In this document: positions 33,173-46,237 of the stretch, piece by piece
Layout of the letters: the number at the start of each line of letters is the position of its first letter
How positions within the stretch are numbered: the first letter of the stretch is position 1
Source of the DNA: Daedaleopsis sinensis
Taxonomy: Eukaryota > Basidiomycota > Agaricomycetes > Polyporales > Polyporaceae
Assembly: GCA_033807695.1 (NCBI GenBank)
Contig: CM066307.1
Location: 1-64,000, forward strand
Length of the DNA stretch: 64,000 bases
Reading direction: 5' to 3'
The notes under the pieces: model-generated
Told to the model about the DNA's origin: nothing
Databases searched by the model: none
Seen by the model: the letters and a program-made list of their open reading frames with translations, nothing else
Position numbers and translations under genes: made by a program

Positions 33173-36100
33173 TCATTTACCGTCCGCGACGGGCTTGCGC
33201 GTGCTCCGCCCGAGGCCCATCCCAACCCGGACAAGCGTCTCGAGGCACGCGCCGCTATTGACGAGCAAGTCCTCGTCCCACTCGACCACGCCCTTCTCGA
33301 AAAGAACGACGATCGTCGATCCGCCTACACGCAACAACTGACGTCAGAGAACAGCGAGGGCCACGGCAGACAAACACGTACCGAACGCAAAGTACCCGAA
33401 CTCGTCTCCCCGCTTGACCGCCTGGCCCTCCTGCACGGTCGTGTAGATGCTCCCGACCATCATCGCCCCGATGCACACGCACATGACGCGTCCGAACTGC
33501 GGGCTGTCGATCGGCACGATCTTCCGCACATTCTCGCCGTACACATCCAGAGCCGTCCGGATCGCTTGCGGCTGCAAGAAGCGGACGAGCGAGCATCGTC
33601 AGGTCAGTGCGTGCACTCATTTGAGCACGGAGGAAAGCGAATCACGCACGTTCACAGTGTAGTATTCCCCGTTGATATCCGTCATGGGGCCAATCGTGCC
33701 GTCTACGGGCACATGGAAGCGGTGGTAGTCCTGCGGCGCGAGCCGGAAGATGCATAGCGCGCCCCCGACGTACTTGTCCGCATCGGCGCGGTGCGCGTCT
33801 CCGAGCAGGCGGCCGACCGAGAAGTCGCGGCCCTTGATCCACAGCCGCGTCGCCTCGTACACGGTCGAGAAGACCATGAGACGGCAGTCGGCCCCGCTCA
33901 CGAGGCGATAGGGGTCATCGGGAGCCTCAACCGGCCGTGCGTCCGGCTTCAGTTTGCTAACGTAGCACGAACAGTGGCGTGGTCAGCGGACGTGCCGTGC
34001 GGGAATGAAATTGCGGAGCAAGAGGTTCTCACCGATAGAAGAATTCGTTGAAGTTCTCTGCGCAAGAGGCATGATATCAGCGCGGGACAAGAGTGCCGGA
34101 GGACGAAGGAAGGGTGAAACGCACTGAAGGAATCCAACGGGTCCCGGATCTCGTTCATGTTCAGCCCATGGAAAGCGATGAACGCCGGGATGTCGTTCGC
34201 CGACTCGGGCGCATCGTACTTGAGGCCCTGCTTGATCGACAGCGACTTGAGCAGCCGGCGTGCTATTGCAGACGTCAGACATCAGCCACGGCTGGGATGC
34301 GTGCGCGACGGGAGACGCGTACCTCGCGCGCCCTCCATGCGGCTCTTCCAGCCCTTGTACAGCAGCCGGATCCCGAGCCGAACGTACACCTGCATCTTCT
34401 CCTCCTCGAGCTGGCCGGTGAGCCGGTTCTGCACGATGATGTTTGCCGAGTTCTATGAGGTCGCACGGCGTCAGCAACCTGTACACCCCCACGAGTCCGT
34501 CCCAACAGAACAGAGGAAAAAACGAAACGCACCGCGCCGAGCTTGTAATTCCCCGAGGAGACCTTGGAGATCACCTTCGTGTACCACTTTCGCTGCGCCT
34601 GGCTCGCCGTCACGTAGTTGCCCACCACGATCCGGTCCACCCGCGCCCAATCCTGGCTCGCACACACCGCCAAGTGCGTCACGATGTCCACCTCCGCCTT
34701 GGAGCTCATCCGCGGCCGGTGGCACAGCGGGCAATTCTTCACATTGATCACTCGCTCCACCGAGCCCTCACCGCCCGAGCCAGACCTCGAGCCGGGGCCG
34801 GACCCGTTCGAGCCCGACGAGTCCTCGGCGTCCGACGTAGAGGACGAACCAGAGTGGTTGCGGTTGTACGGCGTCTGCATCGTCGTCCCCGTCGGGCTCC
34901 CCGCGACACCGCCCGCCGCCGCCTCGTACAGGGGCTGCTGCATCGGCTCCGTCGAGTAGGCGGGGGGCGGTCCAGCCTGCTCAGGCGGTCCATCGCGCCC
35001 GATCGCGGCCGGGGTGCTAGAGATGCCGCTGAAGTCGAGCTTGTCGAAGTTGAGGTTCTGCTGGGCCTCCAGCCCGCCCATGATCGCGGGCGTGACGGGC
35101 GCGGAGGTGTCGATGACGCTCTCGTCCGGCTGGATCCGCTTCTTCTCGCTCGTGGGCCGGCAGAGCTCTGTCTCGAGACACTGCACGACCTCGTCCACGG
35201 TGAGGACGTCGTCGTGGGGGCGCTTGCCGAACCGCGTCCAGAACGAGTTGACGGTATCCGGCGAGAGCGTGGAGCCGAGAGAGTCGAGCATGGAGGTAAG
35301 CTCGAGGTGGGATATTGTGCTCGAGTCATCGGAATCGTATTGCTTGAGGTACTGCCGCCAGAACTTCTGGCGGAGGGCGTCGTAAGGCTGGTACTTGGCG
35401 CTGCAACGACCTCGGACATTAGCACCTGGAATTCACGGGAATTCACGAGCGACCTACCGGAAGGAGATCGTGGGGTTGTGCTTCGACTCCCAGGGCAGCT
35501 CCTTGCCCGCCTGCAACGGCAGTTCAAAATCGACCATGGCCCGTTTGCCATCCTCCTCGTCGGGGTAGAGACCGGTCTTCTCGTCCTTTTTCGGTGCGTC
35601 TGCGATGAGCTTCGCGACGTCAAAGGACGCGTCGGCCACGTGGTCGTTGGACGAGAGCTTGTCCCAGTCGAGCACGGTGAGTTGCACCTTGAACGCGCTC
35701 TCGTACCGGCGCACGTGGAAGAGCATCTTCTCATCCCACTGCGGGTTCAGCGAGTGCCGGATGACGCGCGTCCGGAAGACCTTCTTTCCGAACGAGACGA
35801 CGACGAACGGGTCCATGTCCCACCCCATGCGCGTCACTGCGCGAAACGAACCGGTCAGTAGACAGACGAGCAGATGCGCGAGAGGACACGCACTGTTCTT
35901 CAACTTCGGCAGATCCTTCGCGCCCTGGATCTCAAGCAGCACGATCCCCAGAATATCATCCGCCGCGTTAAAGTTGTAGCCCTTGCCCTTCGACCCCGCC
36001 ACCCACGACTTCCTAAACTTGGACTTTTGCTGCGTCAACGTCGGCCGCGCGCTCCCGCCAGGTGGGGCGAGCACGGGCGTTGACGTGCCGGAGCTCAGCG

Positions 36101-37825
36101 CGGTCAGACCCCCGCTGCTGCTGACTGCCGTCGACGATGGGCCGGGAGATGCAGAGGGTGAGGGCAGCGTCGGGACCGAGTCCGCCGAGAGCGAGCGCGA
36201 CGTGCTCGACCGCTTCGATAACATCGCGGGGATGCGGAAGCCCGGGGAGAGCGGCTTGACCGGCTGTGGGGTCTTCGCAACTGTAGCGGGGGTTGGCGTT
36301 ATTGGGGTCCCGACTTGGGGCGGCTGCTCGACCGCAGTGGGCTCTGCGGTGAACGGCGACTCGCGTTGAGGGGGGGTGTAGAGGTTTGCGAGACGGCCAC
36401 CGGGCGTGGGCTCGTCCTCCTCGTCTTCGCTGTTGGACTCGCCCTCGTCCGAGCTCAGCCCATCGTCTTCGTATGCAGGTCCCGCGGCGTTGGACCGGAT
36501 GGTGCCGATGCCTTCGGTCTGTCACACATGTATCCCGTAGAAGCGGCAGAAATCGCGCACACGAGGGGGCGGAAATGAGCGATCGCGTTCTTTGCGTCTG
36601 TGTGCGCGCGAGATGGAGAGGAGCACGTACCGGAGGAGCAGACATGAGGCTCGGGCGCGTGCGCTTCACGAGCTCGGAGTAGATCTCCGCAAAGTCCATG
36701 AGGGCAGTCGTGTTCGGCGGCGCGACAAAGCCGAGCTTGAGCTGGACATCACCAGTCGCAGGCGTGGAGTTCCGGGTGGACACCAGGTGGGTTGAAATCA
36801 TCTGCGATGAGAGAGGAAGGTCAGCGCGCGTGCAACATGCAACCAGGAATCAGCGGTGGACCGCCTCCGGACAGGCACGGCTAGTGCTCGTCGCCGGATC
36901 GCATGTAAGCGCAAGCTAAGCTCGCGATCCATCGTCCACCGCGTTTGTTATGACAAGAGGCATCATACTGACCTTGTTCTCCGGGTCGTCAAACGCATAC
37001 GCGTTACCATCCCTGAACCAGTCCTCGAGAGGGACCCAGGCCTCGCCGAGATAGTCCTTCTTGAGCATGTCCTTGTCCCATACGACGAGCTCGACGACGC
37101 TGAGCCGGTCCGCGAGCGAGAGGTGAATAGGGAAGTCGAACGTCGCGTCCTTGGGGTTGTACGTCGGGTTCACGGTCCGCTTCGAGACCGGGGTCTGGTG
37201 TTTGCTGCCCAGCAGGAAGACGACGATGAATCTGCGGCGCAAGGCACAGGTCAGCATCGACGCACATAAGATATGACCGGTAGCGATCGCGGTCACGAAG
37301 GGGCGCTGAGCGGCGGGGATGGCCATAAACAGCCACGCAAAGAGGATGGGCGCGGGCAGGCATCTGTCGCGCGCAAGGGCGAGCCGCAACGCTCAGTCGG
37401 AGCGGAGAGCTACGAGCCCCGAGTGTCGCCCACGGAGACCAAAGGCCCCTCCCGCGCCCTTTCAGCCTTCGTTCGCCGTGCGCCGTCACTCCCGCCATCC
37501 CGCTCACCACCCAGCACACACACCCAGCGCGCATCACCCCCTCCCCGCCCGTAAGCAAAGAAACAGACACTCACGGATCGCTCGACCCATTCCTGTCCTT
37601 CGCCAGCAGCCCCGAACAGCTCAGAATCTGCACGCGGAGCATCACGAGCGGCGCCTCGCCCGCCATCGGCGCGAAGCCGCGTCCGCGAACTCCTCCTCCT
37701 CCCGCTCCTCCTCCACTGCCGTTGTTACCGTGCACGGTCAGACCGCGGACGCCGGGCACGCGCGCGGGCAGCCGCTTGAGGGCGCGCCCGATCTTCAAGG
37801 CCTTCTTCGCGGGCGCGGGGGCCAT
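33173..37825 (-). CDS. PSD2: Phosphatidylserine decarboxylase with C2 domains (PSD2 type)
   Basis: This converts phosphatidylserine to phosphatidylethanolamine. The start at 37825 reads [19 protein letters not shown] first C2 domain follows ([37 protein letters not shown]), then a Ser/Pro-rich linker. A second C2 domain has [17 protein letters not shown] and [20 protein letters not shown]. Next comes an EF-hand-like region ([11 protein letters not shown]) and a CPLCHRP zinc-ribbon-like pair. The catalytic part carries [26 protein letters not shown] and the self-cleavage motif GGST near 33320, ending KPVADGK at 33173. In this family the Gly-Ser bond of xGST is cut to make the pyruvoyl group. 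C2 domains are typical of the Golgi/endosomal PSD2 class rather than mitochondrial PSD1. Length is about 1,150 residues over many exons. Confidence 0.92.
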
Positions 37826-38900
37826 CGTCGTGCGTGTTGGTGTCTGCGTTCGTTTCGTTCCGTGCGTGCGAGAGTGGGTGGTGTGCGATTATGCCTGTGT
37901 TGTCGGTGTCGAGGGTTTGTTGCGGATGTGGTAGGATGGGGATGGGGAAGATGGGGATGGGGATGGGGATGGGGATGGAGATGGAGATGAAATAACGTGT
38001 AGATGGAGACGAGGACGGCGGTCGGCCAAGTTCAAGGTCGAGGTCGATATCGTGCGAGAGGCGGCAATCGCCCCGTCGTCGCTGTAGGGTGTCGGGGTGC
38101 AGGCTGCAGCGGTGGGTAGGAGAGGTGCGGCCGATGACGTGCTCAGCGCGGTGCACTGTTCACGGCGTCGGGGCCGGTCGAGGATGTTCCGTTCTATTCG
38201 TGTCGTTTCGCTGGAGTTCGAGACGGGTTGGCAGGTGTGTGTGTGTGGGAGGCAAGAAGAGAGTGCTGAGGAAGAAAGGAGGGGGATTCGGAGTGGCAAC
38301 TGGGAGAACAGCTTAGATCACGCGTGACACCGGAGCGATCAATCTGCGCTGCCAGCATCCCCGCCCCGCTCCATCCCATATGTCCTCCGAGTATTCCAAT
38401 TTCCGTCTTGCTCCATCTACGCCCAAGCTGGGGTGGTCAGTATCGCATTTCGGTGCACTCTAGCTCGCGCTAGCGTTCGTCATTGTCGCAGGACAACCAT
38501 CGCCGCGCGTACGAACTTGCAATTGTCCATCGGCATCTCCATCACACATACGTAGACAGCGCCACACAGTATCGATGCTGACTGCGCACGCTAGACCATA
38601 ACGGTTAAATCTCATTCAGCCGCCGGACGAACACTGCGGACTTCACGCAACTGACAAGGATGCGCAAGAGATGGTATTAAACTGAGCAACGGGTATGCTT
38701 TCGTACGCGCACGGCTCGCCGCGACTACGCGATACCAAATGTCCGAATGCTACAGTAACTGTAGATAGTCTGCAAAGATGATTGTACGAGAGTCGCCAGT
38801 CCGATTGCGCTGTCGAGAAAGTATGCGAATCAACCCCCTCTCAAATCACCCGTTTCTCTCCACCGCTCATGAGGATCGTCGTCAGTAATGAGTAAGGACA
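37826..38900. other. Intergenic region with PSD2 upstream sequence
   Basis: It holds a GGGGAT microsatellite at 37934-37990 and a CT/GT-rich stretch. No gene is supported on either strand. Confidence 0.5.
37934..37990. repeat. GGGGAT microsatellite
   Basis: About nine slightly imperfect GGGGAT/GGAGAT units lie about 110 bp upstream of the PSD2 start codon, possibly in its 5' leader. Confidence 0.85.
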
Positions 38901-40185
38901 TTAAGCGAGGAACGCGACGGCCGCGAGCACCCCCATAACGGTCGACACCACCGACACACCCATCACGGACGCCCCGTTCTGGCCAGAGGCAGCGCCCGTC
39001 TGCGAGGGCGACGACGAGGCGCCAGAGCGCGATGCCGTCGACCCACCCGTCGTCTTCCCCGTCTGCGTGGGCGAGGCAGCACCCGTGCCGGTGGAGGCGC
39101 TACCGGTCGGGGCAGCGAGGTCCGTGAACAGCGCAGCAGAGTCGAACTTGACACAGTTCGAGGACGCGGGGATCTTGGGGTCGTACGGCATGGTCGTGAT
39201 CGCTCCGAGCGACTCAGGGGGCTGAGTGTAGGTCATGACCTGGCCGTTCGAGGTGAAGACACCAGGGGGGTCCTGGTCGTCACCCTCGCAAGACTCGAAG
39301 ACGTTGTTCTGGGCCTGGTTGGGGCAGTTGTAGAGCACGCCAATGCGGTCGTAGATGTGCTGGCACAGCTGAGGCGCGCGCGGGTCGGTGGGATCGCAGA
39401 CCTTGAAGCAGAACGAGTTGCTGCCCATGAAGCTGGCGGAGCGAGATGAGTGACGGACGGAAAGAACGAAAAGGAAAGGATACGTACTTGTGCCATTCAA
39501 TGACCTGCTGGAAGGTGCCGTTGTTGCCGTTGTTGCTGGAGAAGCCGTTCGAGTAGACGAGACCACCGAGAGGGTTACCACGCTGTCCGGAAGATATAAA
39601 CGAACAGAAGCGAGAAGCACAGAAGATATTACTCACGAAATCAGCGCCGTGGGGGTCGAGCTCACCACCGGTGTCGTCCGGCTGAAGGTTGATCTTCGTC
39701 TGGTCGATGAAACCGATGATCTGGAGGTAACCAGGGGTCTTCATGAACTGGAGACCAGTGATGGCGCCGGCAGGGATAATGCGAGTACCGCGGCCCTTCT
39801 TGGTGCACCAGGCGACCTCCTCCTGTTCGGTGTCACCGATGGTGGAGCCGGGCTTGGGGGGAGCCCAGACACACCAGTCGTCGGCATGGTTGAGGAAGGC
39901 AGTCTGGCAGAGGGAGCTGTCGCCCTCGGTGGTGGAGTTGCACTTGTTGTAGCCAAACTGGGTACCACGGACGCCGTTGTCGGAGTCGGCCTGGTAGGGC
40001 TGTTGGGGAGACCGGGTTTAGGGGGTGCGGTGTGCTAGAACGAGGGAGAGACTCACGATGCCGTCAGGGTATGAGAAGTGCTTCGAGGCAAGCGGGGTGC
40101 CCGAGGTGAAAGTTTCGGTCTGAGCGAGAACGCGGGTGGAGGCGGCCGCGAGGGCCAAGAGGGTTGAAAGAGCGACTGGGGACAT
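38901..40185 (-). CDS. Macrofage-activating-glycoprotein-like secreted GPI protein
   Basis: The start at 40185 begins MSPVALSTLLALAAASTRVL, a signal peptide. Four exons (introns near 40053-40003, 39640-39582 and 39489-39437) encode about 400 residues. Landmarks are TPLASKHFSYPDG, GTQFGYNKCNSTTEGDSSLC, WCVWAPPKPGSTIGD, a repeated-cysteine core with FCFKVCDPTDPRAPQLCQH, and a Ser/Thr-rich region followed by a hydrophobic C-terminus (VVSTVMGVLAAVAFLA), as expected for a GPI anchor. The layout matches basidiomycete macrofage-activating-glycoprotein homologs, which are cell-surface proteins of unproven function. The gene looks intact. Confidence 0.85.
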
Positions 40186-40296
40186 TTGATGAGACTATGG
40201 GAAGGGGGGCGGGAGGGAGTGGACCGCTGGCGGGCGAAGGAGAAGGCGGCGGGAAGGAGACAAGGTCGTTGAGCTGGCCATCCGCACCCTGTCCGA

Positions 40297-40304
40297 CATA
40301 TATA
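40297..40304 (-). promoter_or_regulatory. TATA box of the MAG-like gene
   Basis: TATATATG on the minus strand lies about 112 bp before the start codon at 40185, and pyrimidine-rich sequence follows it. No other core promoter element is obvious. Confidence 0.5.
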
Positions 40305-40309
40305 CCCCA

Positions 40310-42299
40310 CCCCCGTTCACACTCCGCAAATAGCCGTCCAAGCGCCCTACCCTATTTTTAACCGCAGTGCACGGACCACTCGCCCCGACGCGCAGCTCGT
40401 CGTCCCCCCATCGCCCGACGTCGTCCGTCGAGTCCAGCTCGCCGGATTACGCCTCGTCGTCCCCGTTTGGCCCGTCCTCTGCGCGACGAACAGCGACCGC
40501 GCCCTCCAGCCAGTGCACATCATCCATCACTTGCCGTGACACCCCAAAAAATGCTGCTCCGCTGCCATCATCCGGCTGTCATTCTCTCCCGCCCTCGCTC
40601 CTCGCTCGTTGTCTGAGAAATGAACACGCACAAGCACCAGCGAAGTGTATACCTGGACTCGCGCAGTACGTAAGTCAGAGGACAGTGTCCAGACTCTGTC
40701 GCCACGCACGCGATGCTCACACGTCGCGAGGCAACAGCAAGGCGCTCCGAGTCTCTCTCGCGGCCGTGGACAGGCGTGGACGCCGTCACGCAATGCACTG
40801 CGCAGCTGTACGTCGCGGACCTCGACGGCATCCTCTACAGGTAATATGTACGCCAGATTCAGACGACGTCCGCATGTATAATTCAAACATCGACATCATG
40901 ATTTATACCAGCGGCTCCCATCGGCTCCCATCGCGCTCTTTATAAACGATAACCTCGCCTATAAACATCACCCGCTCGTCGCCAGCATCCCGATCGCCTT
41001 CGTATTCTCAGGCTGCGGCCAATGCACCTTCTCAATGCATGCATCTGCGCACCAAACGGCGTCTCCCTATTCCAACCCGGGTCCCTTGGAACCCCGGCTG
41101 TCGCCGCAGTATCTATGTGAATCTATCCGGGGTAGTGCAGCAGGGAGAAGGGAGATGCGGGCACCATTGTATCTCCATGAGCATCGATGCTCTCTCCAGC
41201 GGATTCGGAGAGACGCGGTGATTAAGTAGTTTGTGGGGCAGTGAGCGAGCACCTCGTAGAAGGCGTAGCGATGGGACGATGTCCAACGAGGAAGCCCTTG
41301 GTGCATGGAAGCAGGGCTGTCTGACGGGCCGCGTAGCGAGAACGGCAGAGACTGCAAAGAAGGTGCACCGGGCATGTAGAGGACGGGACGATGAGCCGAC
41401 GCGGTGGATTACACACTCGGGGTGCACGCGACGGGCGCAGAGGCGAAGTCGGCAGAGATACCCTCCAGTGTCGAGTCGCTTTGCAACTGTAGCTGGAGAG
41501 ATATGTGAGCTCGGCGGGATGGGAAAGAGGGGGCAGGGCACGTACCTGGCGATAGATATTATGCGCAAGACACGACGAGACCGCGGACAGCACTAGACAC
41601 GGTCGATGATCGTGATGGAGTTGTCGTCGGAGAGTACGTTCAAGCGGAATAGGCGGACGTAGACCGCGAGTGCCATCCGTTGCGCCAGCGGGTTGGTTCC
41701 TTATCTTCTGTGCGAGTAAGATGTGGCCAGCCAGGCAGAGGCCTGCGGACTCGGAGGTCGGCGACCGCGGTGGATAGTGTGTTCGTGCGGAGGTAGTGGG
41801 AGGGTGGTGGTGGTCGGCTCGTGGGGTGTCGATTAGCTTGGATTGAGTCGGCGTTCTCGTTGACGGAAACCGGTGGCATCTCTTGGAGCACGATACGCTC
41901 GCTACGAATCGGAGAGAACCCACGAACTGGGGACGCTGGCAGGATCGCGGTTTGAGGCCTGACATTCGTCAGTAGGAGATCTGTGAAGCGGGTCAGAATC
42001 AGTCTCACCAGATGGTGCTTGCTTGTGTGACTGAAGCTACGATGAACGATACTTAGCCGGTTTCGACACATTGTAGTGAAAGTATCACGTATTGGTGACA
42101 CTTAGATCTTTTGGCCCCCCTCCGTATCGAACAACAAAAGGAAGCTCTCCGTATCGAACAACAAAAGGAAGCTTTAGATCTGAACCGAGTGCCAAAGGTA
42201 GTAAGTAAATGGGCTGCACCGTTTTCAGAGGGAGCCACGCACCTCGCTATAGACGCAGAATTTTTGCAACGTCGCCGTCCTTGTAGCATACGACTCCAC
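40310..42299. other. Two-kilobase intergenic region
   Basis: Frames of up to about 250 codons exist on the minus strand (41222-41965), but they have no domain, no splice logic and a composition like their reverse frames, so I do not call a gene. The only structure seen is a short direct repeat at 42121-42173. Confidence 0.45.
42121..42173. repeat. 27-bp direct repeat
   Basis: Two exact copies of a 26-base sequence starting TCCGTATCGAACAACAAAAG lie at 42121-42146 and 42148-42173, just 3' of the tRNase Z stop codon. Confidence 0.9.
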
Positions 42300-44484
42300 T
42301 TAATCACCCCTTGCTCTCTTCCTCTGTCGCGGCCGTCGCGACTCTTCACGCGAACCGCCCCCAGCCCCATGGCCATGGCCGCGACCCCGAAACCCACCAC
42401 GCGCCGATACTGTCGCTCCCCTACTAGATGCACCGCGGCCTCGTCCTCTCCCTCCATCCGCCCCGCGCCCGCCACGCCCGCGTCCGCGAAACCGGCCCCG
42501 ACGACCGGGCTGTTTGTCACCACTGTCAGACTCCGACTCCTCTTCAGCCTCGCTATCGTCTTCGCCGTTCTGAGCTGCTTCGACGTCGTCCACGGCGCTC
42601 GCATCCACGTCTGCATCTGTGTCTGTCGATGGGCCCGCCTCCTCCCCGTCCGGCGCGACCGCCTGCGCTGGAAGCGGGTTAGGCGGGACGACAACGGAGA
42701 GAAAGTCCCAGGCCGCTTGTGGGCGGATACCGCTGCCCCCGCCAGGAGTCCAGCTCTCCGCAGCCTGCCGCTCGATCTCGCGCATGCACGCGAGCCTGAA
42801 CTTCGCCTGTGGACTGTGCTGGCTTGGGTTCGGCGCGGGGAACCTGATTACGCGAAAGTAACATAAAAGATCAGCCACACACGCACGAGACAAACCTAGG
42901 AGAATGAGCAGACGAACCGTGCACCGATGTGGTTCAGGACGAGCCGCTCCGCTCCGATTCTGCGTGCAAACCGACCGGCCATGGCGGGCGTGCTGTGCCC
43001 GCGCTCAACGGTTTTCGCATCCACGCTTGCCTTGGTGCGGTTCCGTCCTGTGCGTGCGTCCGGGTCGACTGTGCGCGGGATGAATGCGTCCGTCGCCTCG
43101 TGCACGAGGAGGGACACTGGCACCTTGACGGCGTGTCCGGTGTGCAGCGGGTCGACATCGGGTAGGGAGAGGGCGAACGGCGGGTCGGAGTGGATGAGCG
43201 GGATGAGCGGAGACGGGTCGTGGGTGTCCCCGAGAATGACGAGCTTGCGCGGGATACAGGAGTACGGGTTGTACGGCGTTGGGGGCACTTCGCGGATAAT
43301 GTACCCAATGCATGGATCTATATGTGTGTCACGCAGGTTGGTCGATCTGGCACTTGAGCATATGCATACAGTAGAGAGAGGGACGTACCGCGGTGGAAGA
43401 TTGGCCCTGCATCGACGACCACTCCGCAATGGTTGTATTTCGGAGGGATGGAGAAGATGGTTTTCCAGAAGCCGTCCTCGTCAACGGAGATGTTGCGGCC
43501 AACGCACTCGCTCTCCCGCCGCACGTCCGCCTCGTTGACTTCGCCTTCCGGTACCTCCGCCGGGACAGACGGATCTTCACCCGGGAGGAGCAGCTCGTGT
43601 ACGGCAAACGCGTGCTCGCTGTGGGTGTGAGTAGTGTGCCAGAGCATACGGAGCATGCGTCGGATCCCGCGCGGCCCGTAAATCTCGACTTGAGGCGGAC
43701 GGCGATTGGGCGGGGAAGGGGTCGCATTCGTGGAGGATGGCGGAGCTGCGCCAAGTACGTTACGGAGGAAGGTGAGCGTGCCCATCGTGTGATCGGCTAG
43801 CGTGAGCAAAGGACAGTTAGCATCTTCCAGTACGACTTCAAGCCTTGGAACTACGGACTATCCTCAATCTGTGGTCGAGTAACCATTCTCTGCAGCACAC
43901 CCATAGGCATATAATACGCGCGCTGATGAGCAAGACTTTGAGAAGGCTCAGGCGAGCTTAGAGGGCGCAAAGGAAAGAAGGCAATGGCATTCACAGTACT
44001 AGTGTTCTGTCGACGCTAGAGAGCAACACGTAGTAGTGAGAGCATAATGGATATTGTTCAACCCCGGGCAAGTCTCTGCTCACTATATCTCCCTACGTTC
44101 GAGATGCACCTTACCGACAAGATCTCTCCGGCGTCTTTACCGTGACGCATCCTCGAATATGATTGATGCTCACCGTGCATATGTGTAATGAATATCTTCG
44201 AGACCCGAGCCAAACGCAAGCGCGGCTGGCCAGAGCGTGACGGTTGGAGAGCAAATTGACGAACGGTGCCTTCAGCACAGTCTACCACTGGATGGGAAAT
44301 ACAGCGTTAGCTCGTCTGGAGCGCGAGCGAGCACTGAACGAGACTCTAATCGAGAACAACGAGACATACTCCATAACGTCCCATTCCCCAGAGCATCCAC
44401 CACCAGACTCGAACAGTTCCGAGTTTCTGTAGGCCCTCCACCACTCGTTGTGCCGACAAAGGTGACAGCAATGTTGTGGGACAT
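42300..44484 (-). CDS. tRNase Z (short form) with RGG-rich tail
   Basis: This removes the 3' trailer from precursor tRNA. Exon 1 (44484-44370) gives MSHNIAVTFVGTTSGGGP and RNCSS. Exon 2 (44287-44174) gives VDCAEGTVRQFAL and ITHMH. Exon 3 from 43796 gives ADHTMGTLTFLRNVLG, so the metal-binding motif HMHADH (HxHxDH) is rebuilt across a 377-nt intron. Exon 4 (43319-42918) holds ILGDTHD, LVHEATD and LVLNHIGARF, typical of the C-terminal half. Exon 5 continues FPAPNP and ends in a tail with RGRFRGRGRGGRGADGGRGR, unusual for short tRNase Z and suggesting RNA binding or nuclear retention. Without that tail the length fits the short (ELAC1-like) form. Confidence 0.9.
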
Positions 44485-45011
44485 GTCGACAAGACAAGAG
44501 TTTCACAAGTCTTTGAGTTATAGTACCAGAGATCGAGACAGGCAGAGCATGCAGGTGAGAGCAACAGACTCGAGGCGACGATGGTGTACAAATTGTGTAG
44601 AGAGATTCGGAGCAGGGAAATAACTTGAAAGTCGACCGGAACCGACATTGGCACTCCGACGTTGTTCCGACGAGCAGCGCTGCCGACTCCGACAGTTGTA
44701 GTAGAGTAAGTGCTTGTATTCCTAATATTATTCACACCACTAACTTGAACCTTGTATCACGTATGGAGTCAATGTCCGCGATATTCATGCAATGTTTCCT
44801 CGACATGGTTGCGGCTAACATAATTCCCTGCAGAGTCATTCACCAACTATCGACTGTGTGCGGGCTAAGAGAAGGGTAGATGGGTCATCTGGGAGCACGC
44901 ACTGCTATTTATCTGACGGAGGAGGCCCAGCAACTGCCCAGGGTCGCCCCGGGCAGTGGGTACTATCGGGGGTGAGCTGGAGGAATGACTCTGTTCACAG
45001 GGCGCCCGGGC
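44485..45011. other. Intergenic region between divergent genes
   Basis: It lies between the tRNase Z start (minus) and the oxidoreductase (plus). It should hold both promoters, but no clear TATA box or gene was found. Confidence 0.45.
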
Positions 45012-46237
45012 GAGTCATCCTCCCTGTCAAGCAGGGTAATTGCCAGCAGATCAGCGCAACCGACATCCCTACACCCGGGCCCCAGGAGGTCCTCGTCAAG
45101 ATCGTGGCGACCGCGCTGAACCCCGTTGACTGGAAGATCCAGACGTACGGCTACATAGCCACCCGCTTCCCTTTCATCTCGGGCGTAGACGCGGCAGGAA
45201 TCGTCGAGGAGGTGGGCGCGGATGTGTCCAACGTCGCGAAAGGCGATAAGATGTGAGTCCTACGCATCTGCTTAGTACTTAGCGTGCCTATGCATAATAA
45301 TGACGTGCGCACACAAGTGTGTTCCAGGGCTGGTTCGAGAACCACAGGGCAACCTTTCAGCAATACGCGGTCGTTGCTGCTGAGATAACCGCGAAGATTC
45401 CCGAAAACATCTCGTTCGACCAGGCCGCGTCGATCCCGTCTGGACTTGTGACCGCCTTCATGGGCATTTGGAACAAGAATCCGGAGGGCAGCTCCGTGGG
45501 ATTCCCCGCGCCTTGGGAGGCGGGTGGCGAGACTAAGTTCGCAGGCAAGCCTGCGTTCCTCCTCGGGGGCGCCTCTTCCGTCGGACAGTACGGTGCGTCT
45601 TGACCGCCGCTTCCAATGACAGTAGGCCGATACGCATACACACCCCACAGTGATTCAGCTCGCGAGGCTGCAAAAGTTCTCCCCGATCATTGCTACTGCG
45701 TCGCTGCACAACGAGACCCTGCTCAAATCGCTCGGCGCGACCCATGTCGTCGACCGCTCCCTCGCCCCGGACGCGCTCCTGTCAGAGATCCACAAAATCA
45801 CGGGGGGCACGCCGATAGAGTATGTCTACGACGCCATCTCGCTCGCAGACACACAGTCGATCGCGTACCAGGCGCTCGCCCCCGGCGGCGCGCTTCTCCT
45901 CCTCTGGCCCGACGCGATCCCGGAGGACCTCAAGGTGGCCGCGGACGGGAAGAGGATCGTGCACGTGTTCGGAAGTGTGGATCCGCCGTTCAACCGGAAG
46001 ATTGGTGTGGAGGTATACAGCAGGCTGACGGAGTGGTTAAAGGACGGTGTGATCGTGGTATGTCTTGCGTGTTCTCTTCCTCGACTCTACTGGAGCTCAC
46101 TGTGTGTTGCGCAGCCGAACAAGGTCGAGGTCCTCCCGAATGGCCTCGCGGGCATCCCCGACGGTCTCAACAGACTGAAGGAGAACAAGGTCAGCGGAAC
46201 GAAGCTCGTCGCACGTCCACAGGAGACCGTCGCGTGA
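45012..46237 (+). CDS. Zinc-type alcohol dehydrogenase-like / enoyl-reductase-like oxidoreductase
   Basis: A medium-chain dehydrogenase/reductase. Recognisable sequence starts VILPVKQGNCQQ and runs through EVLVKIVATALNPVDWKIQT and FISGVDAAGIVEEVGADVSN. After an intron at about 45252-45315 it continues with IPENISFDQAASIPSGLVTA, GGASSVGQY (the NAD(P)-binding glycine motif) split by an intron, LKSLGATHVVD, and EYVYDAISLADTQSIAYQAL, ending KLVARPQETVA at 46237. The usual catalytic-zinc cysteine is absent, as in quinone/enoyl reductases of this group. No in-frame ATG precedes VILPVKQG, so the 5' end is either on an unseen exon or lost. It is convergent with the P450 gene. A second copy runs off the window at 63259. 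Confidence 0.8.

Noticed and set aside
41222..42101. Minus-strand frames of about 150-250 codons
   Set aside because: No domain, no consistent splice signals and no coding-like contrast between frames.
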